Shown here in pieces: positions 25,089 to 32,953 of a DNA stretch of 32,953 nt. Origin of the DNA: Bryobacterales bacterium (GTDB taxonomy: Bacteria; Acidobacteriota; Terriglobia; Bryobacterales; Bryobacteraceae); the NCBI GenBank assembly GCA_003135055.1, contig PLDF01000356.1, positions 1-32,953 on the forward strand, given 5' to 3'. A model generated the notes under the pieces. That model searched no databases and had not been told where the DNA came from. It worked only from the letters and a program-made list of their open reading frames with translations. Positions within the stretch are counted from its first letter, which is position 1; every line of letters begins with the position of its first letter. The position numbers and the translations under genes were made by a program.

Positions 25089-26143
25089 TTAGGGGCCCGG
25101 GCGTGCGCCCGGTACTCGTCCCGCAAGCGCTGCACTTCATCGAACAAATCCGCCGGCACGATGTTGCCCTTCATCTTGGGGTAGACGGCTTCGGTCTGCT
25201 TGCGCCAGTCGGCCAGCGCCGCGGCGTCCGGCGAGGTGATGTTGAGCTTGCTCGCCCGGCGGCCCGGCTGGCCCGCCGCCATGGTCGCGATAGCCCGCGT
25301 GCCTTGCGCGCGAATATCGTCTTTCAGCGCATCGCCGGATTTGCGCGCCGCCTCCAGCATTTGCCCGCGCTGCGCCGCCGGAATCTTTTCCCATGTGGCT
25401 TTGGAAATGATGGTCGCCCCAATCAGCGGAGCCCATTTCACATCGCACATGTAATTGGCCAGTTTGTAGAGGTCCATAGTTTCCGCGTACAGCGCGGTGG
25501 TGGGTACCGCGTCGATGCCATGGGTTTCCAGTTGCTGCACGATGTCGGTCGCCGCCAGCGGGACCACTCGAAAGCCGGCGGCCTTCCATAGCTGCTCTTC
25601 GTTGGGATCGCCCGCCCAGGTAAACAGCCGCAGCTTGCGCAGGTCGTCGAGCCTCTGCACCGGCTTGGTGGAGAAGAACTGCACCCAACCCGCATCGCCC
25701 CAGTTGAGCAACTGGAATCCCTTGTCCTCGATGCGCTTTTCCAGCTTGGGACCGATGCGGTCGCGCACGTAATCCAGCTCTTCATACGTGTCGAACATCA
25801 TGGGGATCTGCAGGCACGCCACTCCCTGATCGATGTCGCCAAGCCCTGCCCCGGAGAGCGCCGCCGCCTGAATGGACCCGATGCGCAGGCGCCTGACGCT
25901 ATCGGGCTCATCGCCGATCACGCCGCCGGCGCGAATCGACAGCGTGACATTGCCGCCCGAGATGCGCTTCCATTCCGCGCCCATGTTCTCCATCACCTTG
26001 AACCACGCCGAATCCGCCGGAGCCAGCGTGGCCATGATGATATCCACCTTTTGGGCGCGGGCCGTCACCGCCAGGCCGCCTAGGTTTGCCCAAATTAGCA
26101 TCGCCCAAATTGGCATCACGCACGTTACGATCTTCCTGAACAT
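25085..26143 (-). CDS. TRAP transporter substrate-binding protein, DctP family
   Basis: Periplasmic solute receptor of the TRAP system. The 352-residue protein has a signal peptide (about 1-30, ending TARAQ) and a DctP fold with typical elements: TLAPADSAWFKVMENMGAEWKRISGG, the tethering region LSGAGLGDIDQGVACLQIPMMF, and VPLAATDIVQQLETHGIDAVPTTAL. The start has a strong GGAGG 5 bases upstream, the best ribosome site in the operon, as expected for an abundant binding protein. Odd: a 15-bp tandem duplication (26088-26117, one mismatch) lies in the signal peptide and repeats the five codons for P-I-W-A-M as L-I-W-A-N. It lies 12 bases downstream of tatT. Confidence 0.94.
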   Translation of the reverse strand: MFRKIVTCVMPIWAMLIWANLGGLAVTARAQKVDIIMATLAPADSAWFKVMENMGAEWKRISGGNVTLSIRAGGVIGDEPDSVRRLRIGSIQAAALSGAGLGDIDQGVACLQIPMMFDTYEELDYVRDRIGPKLEKRIEDKGFQLLNWGDAGWVQFFSTKPVQRLDDLRKLRLFTWAGDPNEEQLWKAAGFRVVPLAATDIVQQLETHGIDAVPTTALYAETMDLYKLANYMCDVKWAPLIGATIISKATWEKIPAAQRGQMLEAARKSGDALKDDIRAQGTRAIATMAAGQPGRRASKLNITSPDAAALADWRKQTEAVYPKMKGNIVPADLFDEVQRLRDEYRAHARAPK

Positions 26144-26155
26144 TCGATCCTCCGT

Positions 26156-27103
26156 TTACTGTCCCTTAGGCGCCGATTCGAGAAACAGTTCATCAGCATG
26201 CTTCAACAGCCATCGCGCGCGGCGTTGCGCCACCAGGTTCGCCAGCCGGTTGGGCGGATCGGCGTCCGCATCCACAGCCAGGGCTTTCTGCAGCATGGAC
26301 TTGAATTCGGCCAGGTTCTGCGCCGGTATGCAGGCATTCTCCGCAAACGAAACATACGTTCCGGCCCGCTTGCCTTTCGAAAGCTCGATGGCGCGATCGA
26401 AGTGCTGCCGCATGAGCTTCTGCTGTTCTTCCAATTTGACGCCGCTGTGGGCCGCTTCGAGCGTGATCAGAAACTCCGGCACGGCGCCCGCGTTGAAACC
26501 CTCGTCCAGCTCAGCCACGCGGCGCACAATCGTCTCCACCAGCGGCAGCTCGGCGATCATCTCCGGACTGGTCTTCGACAGCGAAATCGCCAGGCCGCGC
26601 GAGGCCGCGGTCCAATAGAGCAGCGGCACGTCGCGCTTTCCGGTTTTCTTGAGCGCCGCATCGGCATCGTTATCGAGCGCGGCTGCGAAGCCGGGATGCA
26701 GCGTTTCCAGGCCGCGGACGCCATAGCGGTTAGCCCGCAGGTAGAGCTTGCGCGCCCGATCGCGCAAGGCGTCGGCGCGCTCCAGACTCTCTTCCTTCAC
26801 TTCATCGATGCGCGCGTCCACGAAGGCGTAGGAATACTCCGTAAAGCCACTGGCCGCCGCCAGCAACAGGCCGGTGTGCTTGGGCGTTTCATCGAGCAGG
26901 CTCTCATACATCTTCAAGCCGAACGGAATGGCGGCGGCGACCAGGTCCGGATCGTCGTCGCTCTCATACGTCGAGCCGCCCGAGGCCAGCGCGTTGCCCA
27001 CCTGGTTGATCGCCAAGCGCTTGAGCGAACAGCCCGGCCCCACGGCCAGCATTAGGCAGGCGATCCCGAGTCGCAATGGAGTGATCGGCGCTGGAGTGAT
27101 CAT
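26156..27103 (-). CDS. TRAP transporter T-component lipoprotein (TatT-like)
   Basis: A helical-repeat lipoprotein that partners DctP. The known example, Treponema pallidum Tp0956 (TatT), is a trimer binding its cognate P protein. The predicted 315-residue protein starts with a lipoprotein signal (LGIACLMLAVGPGC, Cys about 25) followed by TPR-like helices throughout, with the family stretches SGGSTYESDDDPDLVAAAIPFGLKMYESLL, LLLAAASGFTEYSYAFV and a central PLLYWTAASRGLAISLSK. Start at 27103 (MITPAPITPL) is favoured because it gives a normal lipoprotein signal. ATG 27136 adds 11 residues, and neither has a good ribosome site. The gene is first in the operon tatT-dctP-dctQM. Confidence 0.88.
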   Translation of the reverse strand: MITPAPITPLRLGIACLMLAVGPGCSLKRLAINQVGNALASGGSTYESDDDPDLVAAAIPFGLKMYESLLDETPKHTGLLLAAASGFTEYSYAFVDARIDEVKEESLERADALRDRARKLYLRANRYGVRGLETLHPGFAAALDNDADAALKKTGKRDVPLLYWTAASRGLAISLSKTSPEMIAELPLVETIVRRVAELDEGFNAGAVPEFLITLEAAHSGVKLEEQQKLMRQHFDRAIELSKGKRAGTYVSFAENACIPAQNLAEFKSMLQKALAVDADADPPNRLANLVAQRRARWLLKHADELFLESAPKGQ

Positions 27104-27163
27104 TAGATCATATATTCCCACATCAGGACCGGCCAACGCTCCAGGCGGCGCGCCAAAACACGC

Positions 27164-27301
27164 TCATTTTTCGCCGGCAATCAAGTGCCGTGGCGATTGC
27201 GGAACCGGAACCAGCCGGGCTGCGGAGAAGCCTGCTTCGCGCAGCATATCCCGATGCTCTCTCGCCGCGTAGGCATCGCCGCCCGGCGTTTGCCCCGGCA
27301 T
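27164..27301 (-). pseudogene. C-terminal remnant of a SAM-dependent methyltransferase
   Basis: A 45-codon frame reading GGDAYAAREHRDMLREAGFSAARLVPVPQSPRHLI resembles the end of class I methyltransferases of the ubiquinone/O-methyltransferase kind (tyaE--dmlreAGF---e--pl---p---i). The SAM-binding N-terminal two-thirds is missing. The frame stays open upstream to about 27400, but that part does not resemble a methyltransferase. Recognition is by eye and rests on one motif. Confidence 0.45.
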
Positions 27302-27759
27302 CTCAAACTGAATGTCGCGGAAATTGGCGGTGTTACTCGATCTTCGTTGGGCACGAATCAGACGAAAATGCTCGATAGGCTGCCTACCAAGCCAGAAGTA
27401 GCCAGAAGAATGCCTACTTCGTTGATAATCGTAGAGTTGGGCGGACCGGAAATCGCGATTCCAGCGGCGAAGAATTTTCGACCGCTGCGCAACCTCGGCA
27501 AGACCGTTCGCAAGACTATCGATACGGTGATGGCTAACCGAAAAGCGCGTTGACTCTGAGCGGGCATCATGATTGGCCAGTTATGCCGCACGATCTGCCA
27601 AAGCAGGGACGCGCCATTCCAACAGGTAGGGCGCGATCCAGCCAAGCGGCGCCACGTCCGCCTCACTGCCATTCTGGCGCCGGGAACCGGGAGCTAACGA
27701 TGCGCCCTGGAAGGACGTGCGCCGGCTTGGCGCCACCGGCGAGTGTAGGATGGTCGAAG
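27302..27759. other. Non-coding stretch with gene debris and an inverted repeat
   Basis: Several short frames are open on both strands (for example minus 27358-27600, with a hydrophobic IINEVGILLATSGLVGSL part), but none has a start site or a recognised domain. The sequence is locally less GC-rich. It contains a 19-bp near-perfect inverted repeat, 27641-27659 with 27713-27731. Confidence 0.4.
27641..27731. repeat. Inverted repeat, 19-bp arms
   Basis: GCCAAGCGGCGCCACGTCC (27641-27659) matches the reverse complement of 27713-27731 (GCCAAGCCGGCGCACGTCC), apart from one shifted base. The arms are 53 bases apart. It could be the footprint of a small mobile element or a large hairpin. Confidence 0.5.
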
Positions 27760-28514
27760 ATGGGAATGGACATTGCGGAGATCGTCACTCTTGCCGGGAA
27801 CGAGGGCCGGCCGGGCTTGAACGGGTGGATTGGGGAGCGCGCCGAACTGTTTTGCAAGGATAGCCACGTCGTTGAATCGCTGTTTTCCAGTTTGATGGAG
27901 GCTTCGATCGGGGCGGCTCTCTGGTTCGCGGTTGTTCCGCGAGCGAAGGGCTTCCTGACTCCCGCGGTTACATTGGAATTGGAGCGCGTGGAAGCCGCTA
28001 ACAGGCACTTATGGGTCACTGGAGTCTGTCACATCATGATGCCGCACATTGCGGAGAAAGTGCGCCTTGCGTGGGAAGGGCGATCTCTTGTTCGGGTGGC
28101 ACTACTACCATTGCGGCGGTGGTTTTCCAGGTTTGGTGTTATTCGCTTCAATTGAGGGCTTCGAAAAGGCCCTCCGGAGCGCGCGGCCGGAGATCGCTTC
28201 CAACTGGCGTCTCTGCGACAACTCACCGGCCGGATTGGCAGGCTCGAACCAACTCTAGCTGCAGTTCGGAGTATCTGACGCGTGTTCCGCGAGGGGAGCT
28301 CTGGACCCTGCGCACTGGCGTCCGGCCTCCGGACCTCGAGGTGCTGTGGGCCGATAACCGCGATGAGGATGCTGTGGAATCGCGGTTTCATCCGAGCGAC
28401 AGGCTTCACCTGGTTCCGCTACGAGAGGACCTGGAGTTCGACGTCGACGGGTACTTTGTGGATGCCATGAAACCAGACTCACGCGGAGCCATTCCGCTTT
28501 TAGGATCGTACTGA
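27760..28514 (+). pseudogene. Frameshifted gene of unknown function
   Basis: Three consecutive plus-strand frames give a plausible single protein of about 250 residues. 27760 to about 28082 reads MGMDIAEIVTLAGNEG...HIAEKVRLAWEG, a second frame to about 28255 reads DLLFGWHYYHCGGGFPGLVLFASIEGFEKAL, and a third runs from about 28255 to 28514 and reads SEYLTRVPRGELWTLRTG...VDGYFVDAMKP. Each join needs one extra base in this sequence. No domain was recognised. Codon choice is coding-like in each piece, so this is either a decayed gene or two genuine frameshifts or errors. Confidence 0.45.
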
Positions 28515-28678
28515 GCGCCCTCGCTTGCCGATTAGCTTTCCATCTGTCAGTAACTCCGGCATTCGTAGAAGTGCCTCAGGGCTGAAGCTTGCCGGGCATT
28601 TTGGGAAACGTCCGGCCGCTCCGGCGATTGGTCCGACTTGGAAAGAACCTACCAGTAGACCCGGAGTTCGGAGACGCC

Positions 28679-29389
28679 TCACGGCAGCGCGACCCGCCTG
28701 CTTTCCGGGTGGCGCAGGAATGCCTCGGCTTGCTCAAAACCGCTCTCAGCCCCGCGACGGCGTGTAATCCCGACCTGTTTCGGATACCACTTGCCGGGCT
28801 CCTGTGAGACGTGCGCATAACAAGCGGCGCGGCGGCGCGCTTCAACTGTCGAGATATCCACGTAGTCGCCGGGAGAGAACATCATGGTGTCTTCGGCAAC
28901 CTCGTAATAGTAGAGCGCAAACTTACGGCGGTCTTTCAACCACGCATCCAGGGCCAGCGTGGAGACGGCGCGATGATCGCGGTGGCGATCGATCGGCCAG
29001 TGCGTGAAAACCACGTCGGGGTTTTCGGCAGTGAGGACGCGCGCGAAGGCCGCATAATGCGGGGCATCGACGATCGCACGGCCGTCATACTGGCCGGCGA
29101 AAGCGGCTCGGGCTTTAAGGCATTGACAGGCGTCTTTGGCTTCCGCGGTTCGAATTGCGGCACAGCGGTCGAGACTCGCTCCGCCGCAGAACCCCTCGCC
29201 GCGATTCAGGTAGAGCAGAACAACGTCGTGGCCTAATTCGCTATAGCGCGCGATCGTCCCGGCGCAGCCGCATTCCGGGTCGCCCGGATGGCCGCCTGTC
29301 ACAACGATCTTCAGGGCCTGCGCAGACGGTTCAGCCATTAGAGGCAAAGCCGCGGCTGACGCGATCAGACGGCGACGTGAGATGGACAC
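28679..29389 (-). CDS. PIG-L/LmbE family deacetylase, exported, with altered catalytic motif
   Basis: Family members are zinc-dependent hydrolases removing acetyl groups from N-acetylglucosaminyl substrates. The predicted 236-residue protein has a twin-arginine-like N-terminus (SISRRRLIASAAALPLMAEPSAQA). The zinc motif, usually HPDDxE, reads GGHPGDPECG (H34, G36, D37), followed by IRTAEAKDAC, the zinc-ligand region FTHWPIDRHRDHRA (H136/H139) and ALYYYEV. Zinc ligands are kept, but the first Asp of HPDD, the proposed general base, is Gly. Start: GTG 29389 puts the RRR motif at the N-terminus. ATG 29440 is the alternative, and neither has a Shine-Dalgarno. It is the only intact-looking gene between 27110 and 30500. 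Confidence 0.82.
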   Translation of the reverse strand: MSISRRRLIASAAALPLMAEPSAQALKIVVTGGHPGDPECGCAGTIARYSELGHDVVLLYLNRGEGFCGGASLDRCAAIRTAEAKDACQCLKARAAFAGQYDGRAIVDAPHYAAFARVLTAENPDVVFTHWPIDRHRDHRAVSTLALDAWLKDRRKFALYYYEVAEDTMMFSPGDYVDISTVEARRRAACYAHVSQEPGKWYPKQVGITRRRGAESGFEQAEAFLRHPESRRVALP

Positions 29390-29639
29390 GCAGAAATTGT
29401 AATATGACGGGCGCTCCAGGCGCCGCCAGCATCTTTCCATGATCCATGTTCCGCCCCGCTGCGCACTCGGAAAGCGTCATCCTGGCGCGGTGACCACAGC
29501 CGAGGCAGCCTGACACTGCCGATAGGTCATAACGCCGCTCTTTGCGGGCGCCGCGCGATCCTCGCGGAAGGCGCTATACTGCTCGCGTACGAATCGCCGG
29601 AAAGCCCTTGGCGACTATGCGCCGCCCAAAATGGTCACC

Positions 29640-29881
29640 CGGCGCGGTCCGCCGCCGGCCAGATTTTGCTCAGTACGCGCACTTGCGTTCCCGCCGGGGA
29701 TCATTTTTATGCCGGCATCGCTGTAGCCCCTCGCGATCAACCCCTCGGTTAGATCGAACGTCCGTTTGAGATGGCCGTTCGCCGCCACATGTTGCGCCTT
29801 TTTCACGTGGTAACGATAGCGGAAGAAGTTCGGCTGGCTTTCGGGCTGAAAACCACTACTGCCCGCCGGATCGCTACCCAT
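29640..29881 (-). pseudogene. C-terminal remnant of membrane dipeptidase (peptidase M19)
   Basis: A short frame contains MGSDPAG, which recalls the 'iGSDfdG' of M19 enzymes, and later FDLTEGLIARGYSDAGIKMIPGGNASARTEQNL, close to the family's closing 'LteglLarGYs-a-I-kilGGN-lRv'. The metal-binding N-terminal barrel strands are absent and the segment between the two motifs does not fit the family. It is a decayed tail, not an enzyme. Confidence 0.55.
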
Positions 29882-30097
29882 CGTAAATCCGTCTCGCGGC
29901 GCTGGCCGGGGAGCGGGCGCAATGGAACTGCGGAGACTTCTTTGGTATGACCTTCGCGGGAAAGAAGTAGGCTCCTGTTTGGGTGGCGACGCATCCGGAC
30001 ATTATCAGCCCAGTCGATCCCGCCAAGACCGGCTTCCAAGTAGCGGAAGGATGGCCGGACAAACCGGGAGTTATACTACGCCAGAGAGAGAGATCCC

Positions 30098-30504
30098 ATG
30101 AAAACCGCTGCTTTACCGTATTCGGCGTAGTAGTGCGGACTAGCCTCGTCGCAGCTCAATCAGCCCCGAACTCTTCCGCGCGACCGCAATCGACAACGCA
30201 GACGCAGCAACCCTATCCGCCGCCAGTCCAACCGGCGGAAAAGCCGGCGAAGGAAAACTCGCCGGCCGGGCGGACCAAGTCTGGGCATTCAAAATCCCGA
30301 TGCGCGATGGCGTCCGCCTCAACGGCACTGTCTTCAAGCCCACCGGGCGGAAGGAAGCTCTGCCGGTCATCTTCACGCTTACTCCGTACATCGCCGACAG
30401 TTACCAGAATCGGGCCTTCCTGCTTTTCGCAGCATGGATACGTCTTCGTGCTGGTGGATGTGCGCGGGCGCGGCAACTCCGAGGGCGTCTTCGACTACCG
30501 TTAG
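30098..30504 (+). pseudogene. N-terminal remnant of CocE/X-Pro dipeptidyl-peptidase (S15) family hydrolase
   Basis: ATG 30098 has AGAGAGAG upstream, but the frame soon stops. A signal-peptide-like stretch (VFGVVVRTSLVAAQSA) continues in a second frame. The S15 start FKIPMRDGVRLNGTVFKPTGRKEALPVIFTLTPYIADSYQNRA runs in a third, and SQHGYVFVLVDVRGRGNSEGVFDYR returns to the second, ending at TAG 30502-30504. Together they are the first quarter of an S15-type hydrolase with several frameshifts, cut exactly where the convergent GH95 gene ends. The catalytic GxSYxG region is missing. Confidence 0.75.
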
Positions 30505-32858
30505 AACCGAACCACGTAACTCTGCCCGGCTTTCGCCGCGAACGCCACCGTTCCATCCGCCTGCGCGCTCAGCGCCACCGGCTTCCCCGCCGCGGCTACC
30601 GACGCGACGCTCTGCCCCGTCGGCGCGCGCAACTTCTGCTGCCCGTCCACCGTCGCGCGCAACTCCACCTGCACCGCCCTTCCTGCGTGCCACTCGATAT
30701 CCGCTTCACAGCCTCCACGCGCCCGCAGGCCGGTCACGCGCCCATCCGGCCACGCCGAAGGCAACGCCGGCAGAATCTTGATCTCGCCCGACTGGCTTTG
30801 CAGCAGCATTTCCATAATGCCGTTGGCGCCGCCGAAGTTGCCATCGATCTGGAACGGCGGGTGATTGTCGAACAGGTTCGATAGCGTCGACTTGCGCAGC
30901 AGCGCCAGCAGATTTTCGTGCGCCTGCTCGCCGTCTTCCAGGCGCGCCCAGTAATTCACGATCCATGCGCGGCTCCATCCCGTGCCGCCGCCGCCGTGCG
31001 CCAGGCGCCGTTCCAGCGAAGCGCGCGCCGCTTTCGCCAGATCGGGCGTGCCGCGCGGCGTGATCAAGTCCGAGGGAATCAGCGCGAATAGGTGCGAGAT
31101 GTGGCGATGCCCCGGGTCCTGCTCGTCGTAATCTTCCTGCCACTCTTGCAGTTGGCCGTACTTGCCGATTTGGAACGGCGGCAGCTTGGCGCGCGCATCG
31201 GCGAGCTGCTTCCGGAAATCGGCATCCACGCCCAGAATCTCCGCCGCTTGAATCGTGCGATTGAACAGCGTGGTGGTGATCTCCACGTCCATAGTGGGCG
31301 ACATCGCCAGCGAATGCGTCGTGCCATCGGGCAATTTGTAGCGGTTCTCGGGAGAGAGCGACGGGCCGCTGACGAGATGGCCTTTGCCATCGGGTATCAG
31401 CGAATCCAGCAGAAACTCGGCCGCTTCCTTCATCGCCGGATAGGCGCGCGCGGCCAGGAACGCCTTGTCACGCGAGAAATCGTAGTGGTCCCAGTAGTGC
31501 AGCGAAAGCCATGCGCCGCCGAAAGGCCAGATGCCGGAGGGAATGCCATCGATAGGAACCGCATCGCCCCAAATATCGGTATTGTGATGGATCACGAACC
31601 CCCGCGCCTTGTAATAGAATTGCGCCACTTCGCGGCCGGCCGGCCGGGCGCTATCGATCAGGTCGAACAGCGGCCCGGTCAGCTCCGATAAGTTACCCGG
31701 CTCGGCGGGCCAATAGTTCATCTCAGTGTTGATATTGATGGTGTACTTACTCTCCCATGGCGGAACCATGTTCTCGTTCCACTTACCTTGTAAGTTAGCC
31801 GCGAGGCTGCCGGGCCGGCTGCTGGCGATCAGTAAGTAACGGCCGAATTGGAAGTAAGTTTCCACCAGATGCGTGTCGGTTTCGCCGCCCTGCAGGCGCT
31901 TGAGTCTCTCGTCGGTGGGCATCTCCGCCAGCGGATCGGCCACCGGACCCAGTTCGAAACTCACGCGGCGAAAGAGCTTCCGGTGATCGGCGATATGTTC
32001 GTCGCGCAGTTGCGTATAGCTCTTTTTCGAGCCCGCGTCGAGAACCTTCCGGCACGTTCCCGCCAGATCGCTAGTGCGGAAATCGGTCGCGGCGGTGAGG
32101 ATCAGCGTCACTGCATCGGCGTTCTGCACGTCGAGGCCGTTATTCCCGGCAGTCACGCTGCCATGTTGCGCCAGCGCGCGCAGCTCGGCGCGGAACCTCA
32201 CGCCGTTGTTGCCTTCGTCGGCTTTGTTGTCCTGTCGAAGCGCCTGGCCTTCCATGACGATGCCCGACCCGGAGGCGGTGGTCTTCGAATTGGCGGCGCG
32301 GTCGAGCGCGGCGGAAAAGGAGATGCTGCCGGGGCGGTCGGCGGAGAGCCGCACCACAAGCAGGTGGCCGCCGGGAACCGAAGCGAAAACTTCCTCCGTA
32401 TAAGTGACGCCGCCGATCTTGTATGCCGCCCGCGCTACGCCGGTATCGAGGTCCAGTTCGCGGCGGTAATCGGACACGCCGGCGCGCGCGCCAAAGCGCA
32501 GGTGCAGATCGCCCAGCGGCTGATAGGGCAGCATGCGCGGCGGCACGCCCAGCATGTCTTTGGCGCGCGCTTCGGCTTCGGCGATGCGGCCTGCGAGCAG
32601 CAAGCGGCGGACCTCGAGGACCGCCGCGGGCGCCGCGGGATTGTCGCGGTTCTTCCGCGAGCCCGGCCACACGGTATCCTCGTTGAGCTGTATGCGCTCA
32701 TCGTCGGTCTTGCCGAAGACCATGGCGGCCAGGCGGCCGTTGCCGATGGGCAGCGCCTCGGTCCATTGCGCCGCCGGTTGTTTGTACCAGAGAACGTGCG
32801 GCCGGTCCGCCGCGCCGGTCGCGGACGCCAAAGAGAGCAGAATCGCGCAGAGTTTCAT
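30501..32858 (-). CDS. GH95 family alpha-L-fucosidase (exported)
   Basis: A glycoside hydrolase inverting alpha-1,2-fucosyl (or related galactosyl) linkages. The 785-residue protein has a signal peptide (MKLCAILLSLASATGAA) and an N-terminal beta domain (ALPIGNGRLAAMVFG, ERIQLNEDTVWPGS). The alpha/alpha-barrel carries the catalytic residues known from Bifidobacterium AfcA: the asparagine pair in ININTEMNYWPAE, the acidic residue in SLSPENRY, and Asp in FQIDGNFGGANGIMEM. Its length fits the family. Start at 32858 is chosen for AAGGG 5 bases upstream and the signal peptide at the N-terminus; the frame runs to 32939. It degrades host or plant fucosylated glycans by inference. No transporter or regulator for fucose is in the window. 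Confidence 0.93.
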   Translation of the reverse strand: MKLCAILLSLASATGAADRPHVLWYKQPAAQWTEALPIGNGRLAAMVFGKTDDERIQLNEDTVWPGSRKNRDNPAAPAAVLEVRRLLLAGRIAEAEARAKDMLGVPPRMLPYQPLGDLHLRFGARAGVSDYRRELDLDTGVARAAYKIGGVTYTEEVFASVPGGHLLVVRLSADRPGSISFSAALDRAANSKTTASGSGIVMEGQALRQDNKADEGNNGVRFRAELRALAQHGSVTAGNNGLDVQNADAVTLILTAATDFRTSDLAGTCRKVLDAGSKKSYTQLRDEHIADHRKLFRRVSFELGPVADPLAEMPTDERLKRLQGGETDTHLVETYFQFGRYLLIASSRPGSLAANLQGKWNENMVPPWESKYTININTEMNYWPAEPGNLSELTGPLFDLIDSARPAGREVAQFYYKARGFVIHHNTDIWGDAVPIDGIPSGIWPFGGAWLSLHYWDHYDFSRDKAFLAARAYPAMKEAAEFLLDSLIPDGKGHLVSGPSLSPENRYKLPDGTTHSLAMSPTMDVEITTTLFNRTIQAAEILGVDADFRKQLADARAKLPPFQIGKYGQLQEWQEDYDEQDPGHRHISHLFALIPSDLITPRGTPDLAKAARASLERRLAHGGGGTGWSRAWIVNYWARLEDGEQAHENLLALLRKSTLSNLFDNHPPFQIDGNFGGANGIMEMLLQSQSGEIKILPALPSAWPDGRVTGLRARGGCEADIEWHAGRAVQVELRATVDGQQKLRAPTGQSVASVAAAGKPVALSAQADGTVAFAAKAGQSYVVRF

Positions 32859-32953
32859 GAATGCCCTTTTCCGCCATGATACTCTCACGGGGCGACGCGT
32901 AAAAATCTGGGCCGGCTGAACTTGAGAGTGTGTATTCAACGCGGAGGCGCGGA

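Noticed and set aside
27663..28019. 118-codon minus-strand frame
   Set aside because: Opposite the better coding-like frameshifted gene, with no ribosome site or domain. The evidence is not strong enough to list it.
28555..28720. Possible remnant of an outer-membrane receptor C-terminus on the plus strand
   Set aside because: Only a vague resemblance in one short frame, too weak to name a family.
31848..32879. 343-codon plus-strand frame opposite GH95
   Set aside because: Composition typical of antisense shadows. The GH95 catalytic motifs on the other strand explain the region.

Overview
The window is a high-GC chromosomal segment that looks like an acidobacterium of the Solibacter/Bryobacter kind. 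This is an inference from gene content: an exported sedolisin with a long tail of Ig-like repeats, a TatT-type TRAP transporter, a GH95 fucosidase, PIG-L and CocE-type hydrolases, a lipoprotein-rich envelope and many dispersed intergenic hairpins. No rRNA, tRNA, complete insertion sequence or CRISPR array was seen.

Layout. (1) 26-4392 (+): a two-gene heavy-metal-type RND efflux unit, with a periplasmic adaptor lipoprotein and a CzcA/CusA-like pump. (2) 4393-7215: a small accessory islet of less GC-rich DNA. It holds a nonsense-interrupted TIR-domain remnant, a DUF433/DUF5615 toxin-antitoxin pair (-), and a PLD-type nuclease joined to a helix-hairpin-helix region and a C-terminal PUA/EVE-like domain. 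The last of these is the best candidate in the window for an unusual defence protein. (3) 7605-9032 (+): a housekeeping cluster of a small membrane protein, RNase PH (rph) and ITP/XTP pyrophosphatase (rdgB) with overlapping genes, closed by a good terminator. A tail-anchored coiled-coil protein, thiG and an exported cyclophilin-FKBP double prolyl isomerase follow. (4) 12895-16092: orotate phosphoribosyltransferase and a polyprenyl-phosphate sugar transferase (-), divergent from a KdsD-type arabinose-5-phosphate isomerase (+), which together suggest surface polysaccharide/LPS work. (5) 16164-20774 (+): the 1536-residue sedolisin with eight Ig-like repeats. (6) 21058-23092: an alpha/beta hydrolase (-), a TonB-like protein (+) and a truncated four-helix-bundle gene. 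(7) 23286-27103 (-): a TRAP transporter operon, tatT-dctP-dctQM (fused permease). (8) 27110-30500: a stretch of gene remnants (methyltransferase tail, a frameshifted unknown gene, M19 dipeptidase tail, CocE hydrolase head) around one intact PIG-L deacetylase. (9) 30501-32858 (-): a GH95 alpha-L-fucosidase.

The most distinctive non-coding signal is two families of small hairpin repeats whose stems vary in sequence while keeping their pairing. One is a 174-bp inverted-repeat element (10842-11015), made of two pairs of hairpins around an in-frame 12-bp tandem repeat, that sits over the apparent 5' end of the prolyl isomerase gene. The other is a GTGGGGC-type element found between genes and once, as coding sequence, inside the signal peptide of the RND adaptor. 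No computation was run. Family assignments rest on motifs read by eye.
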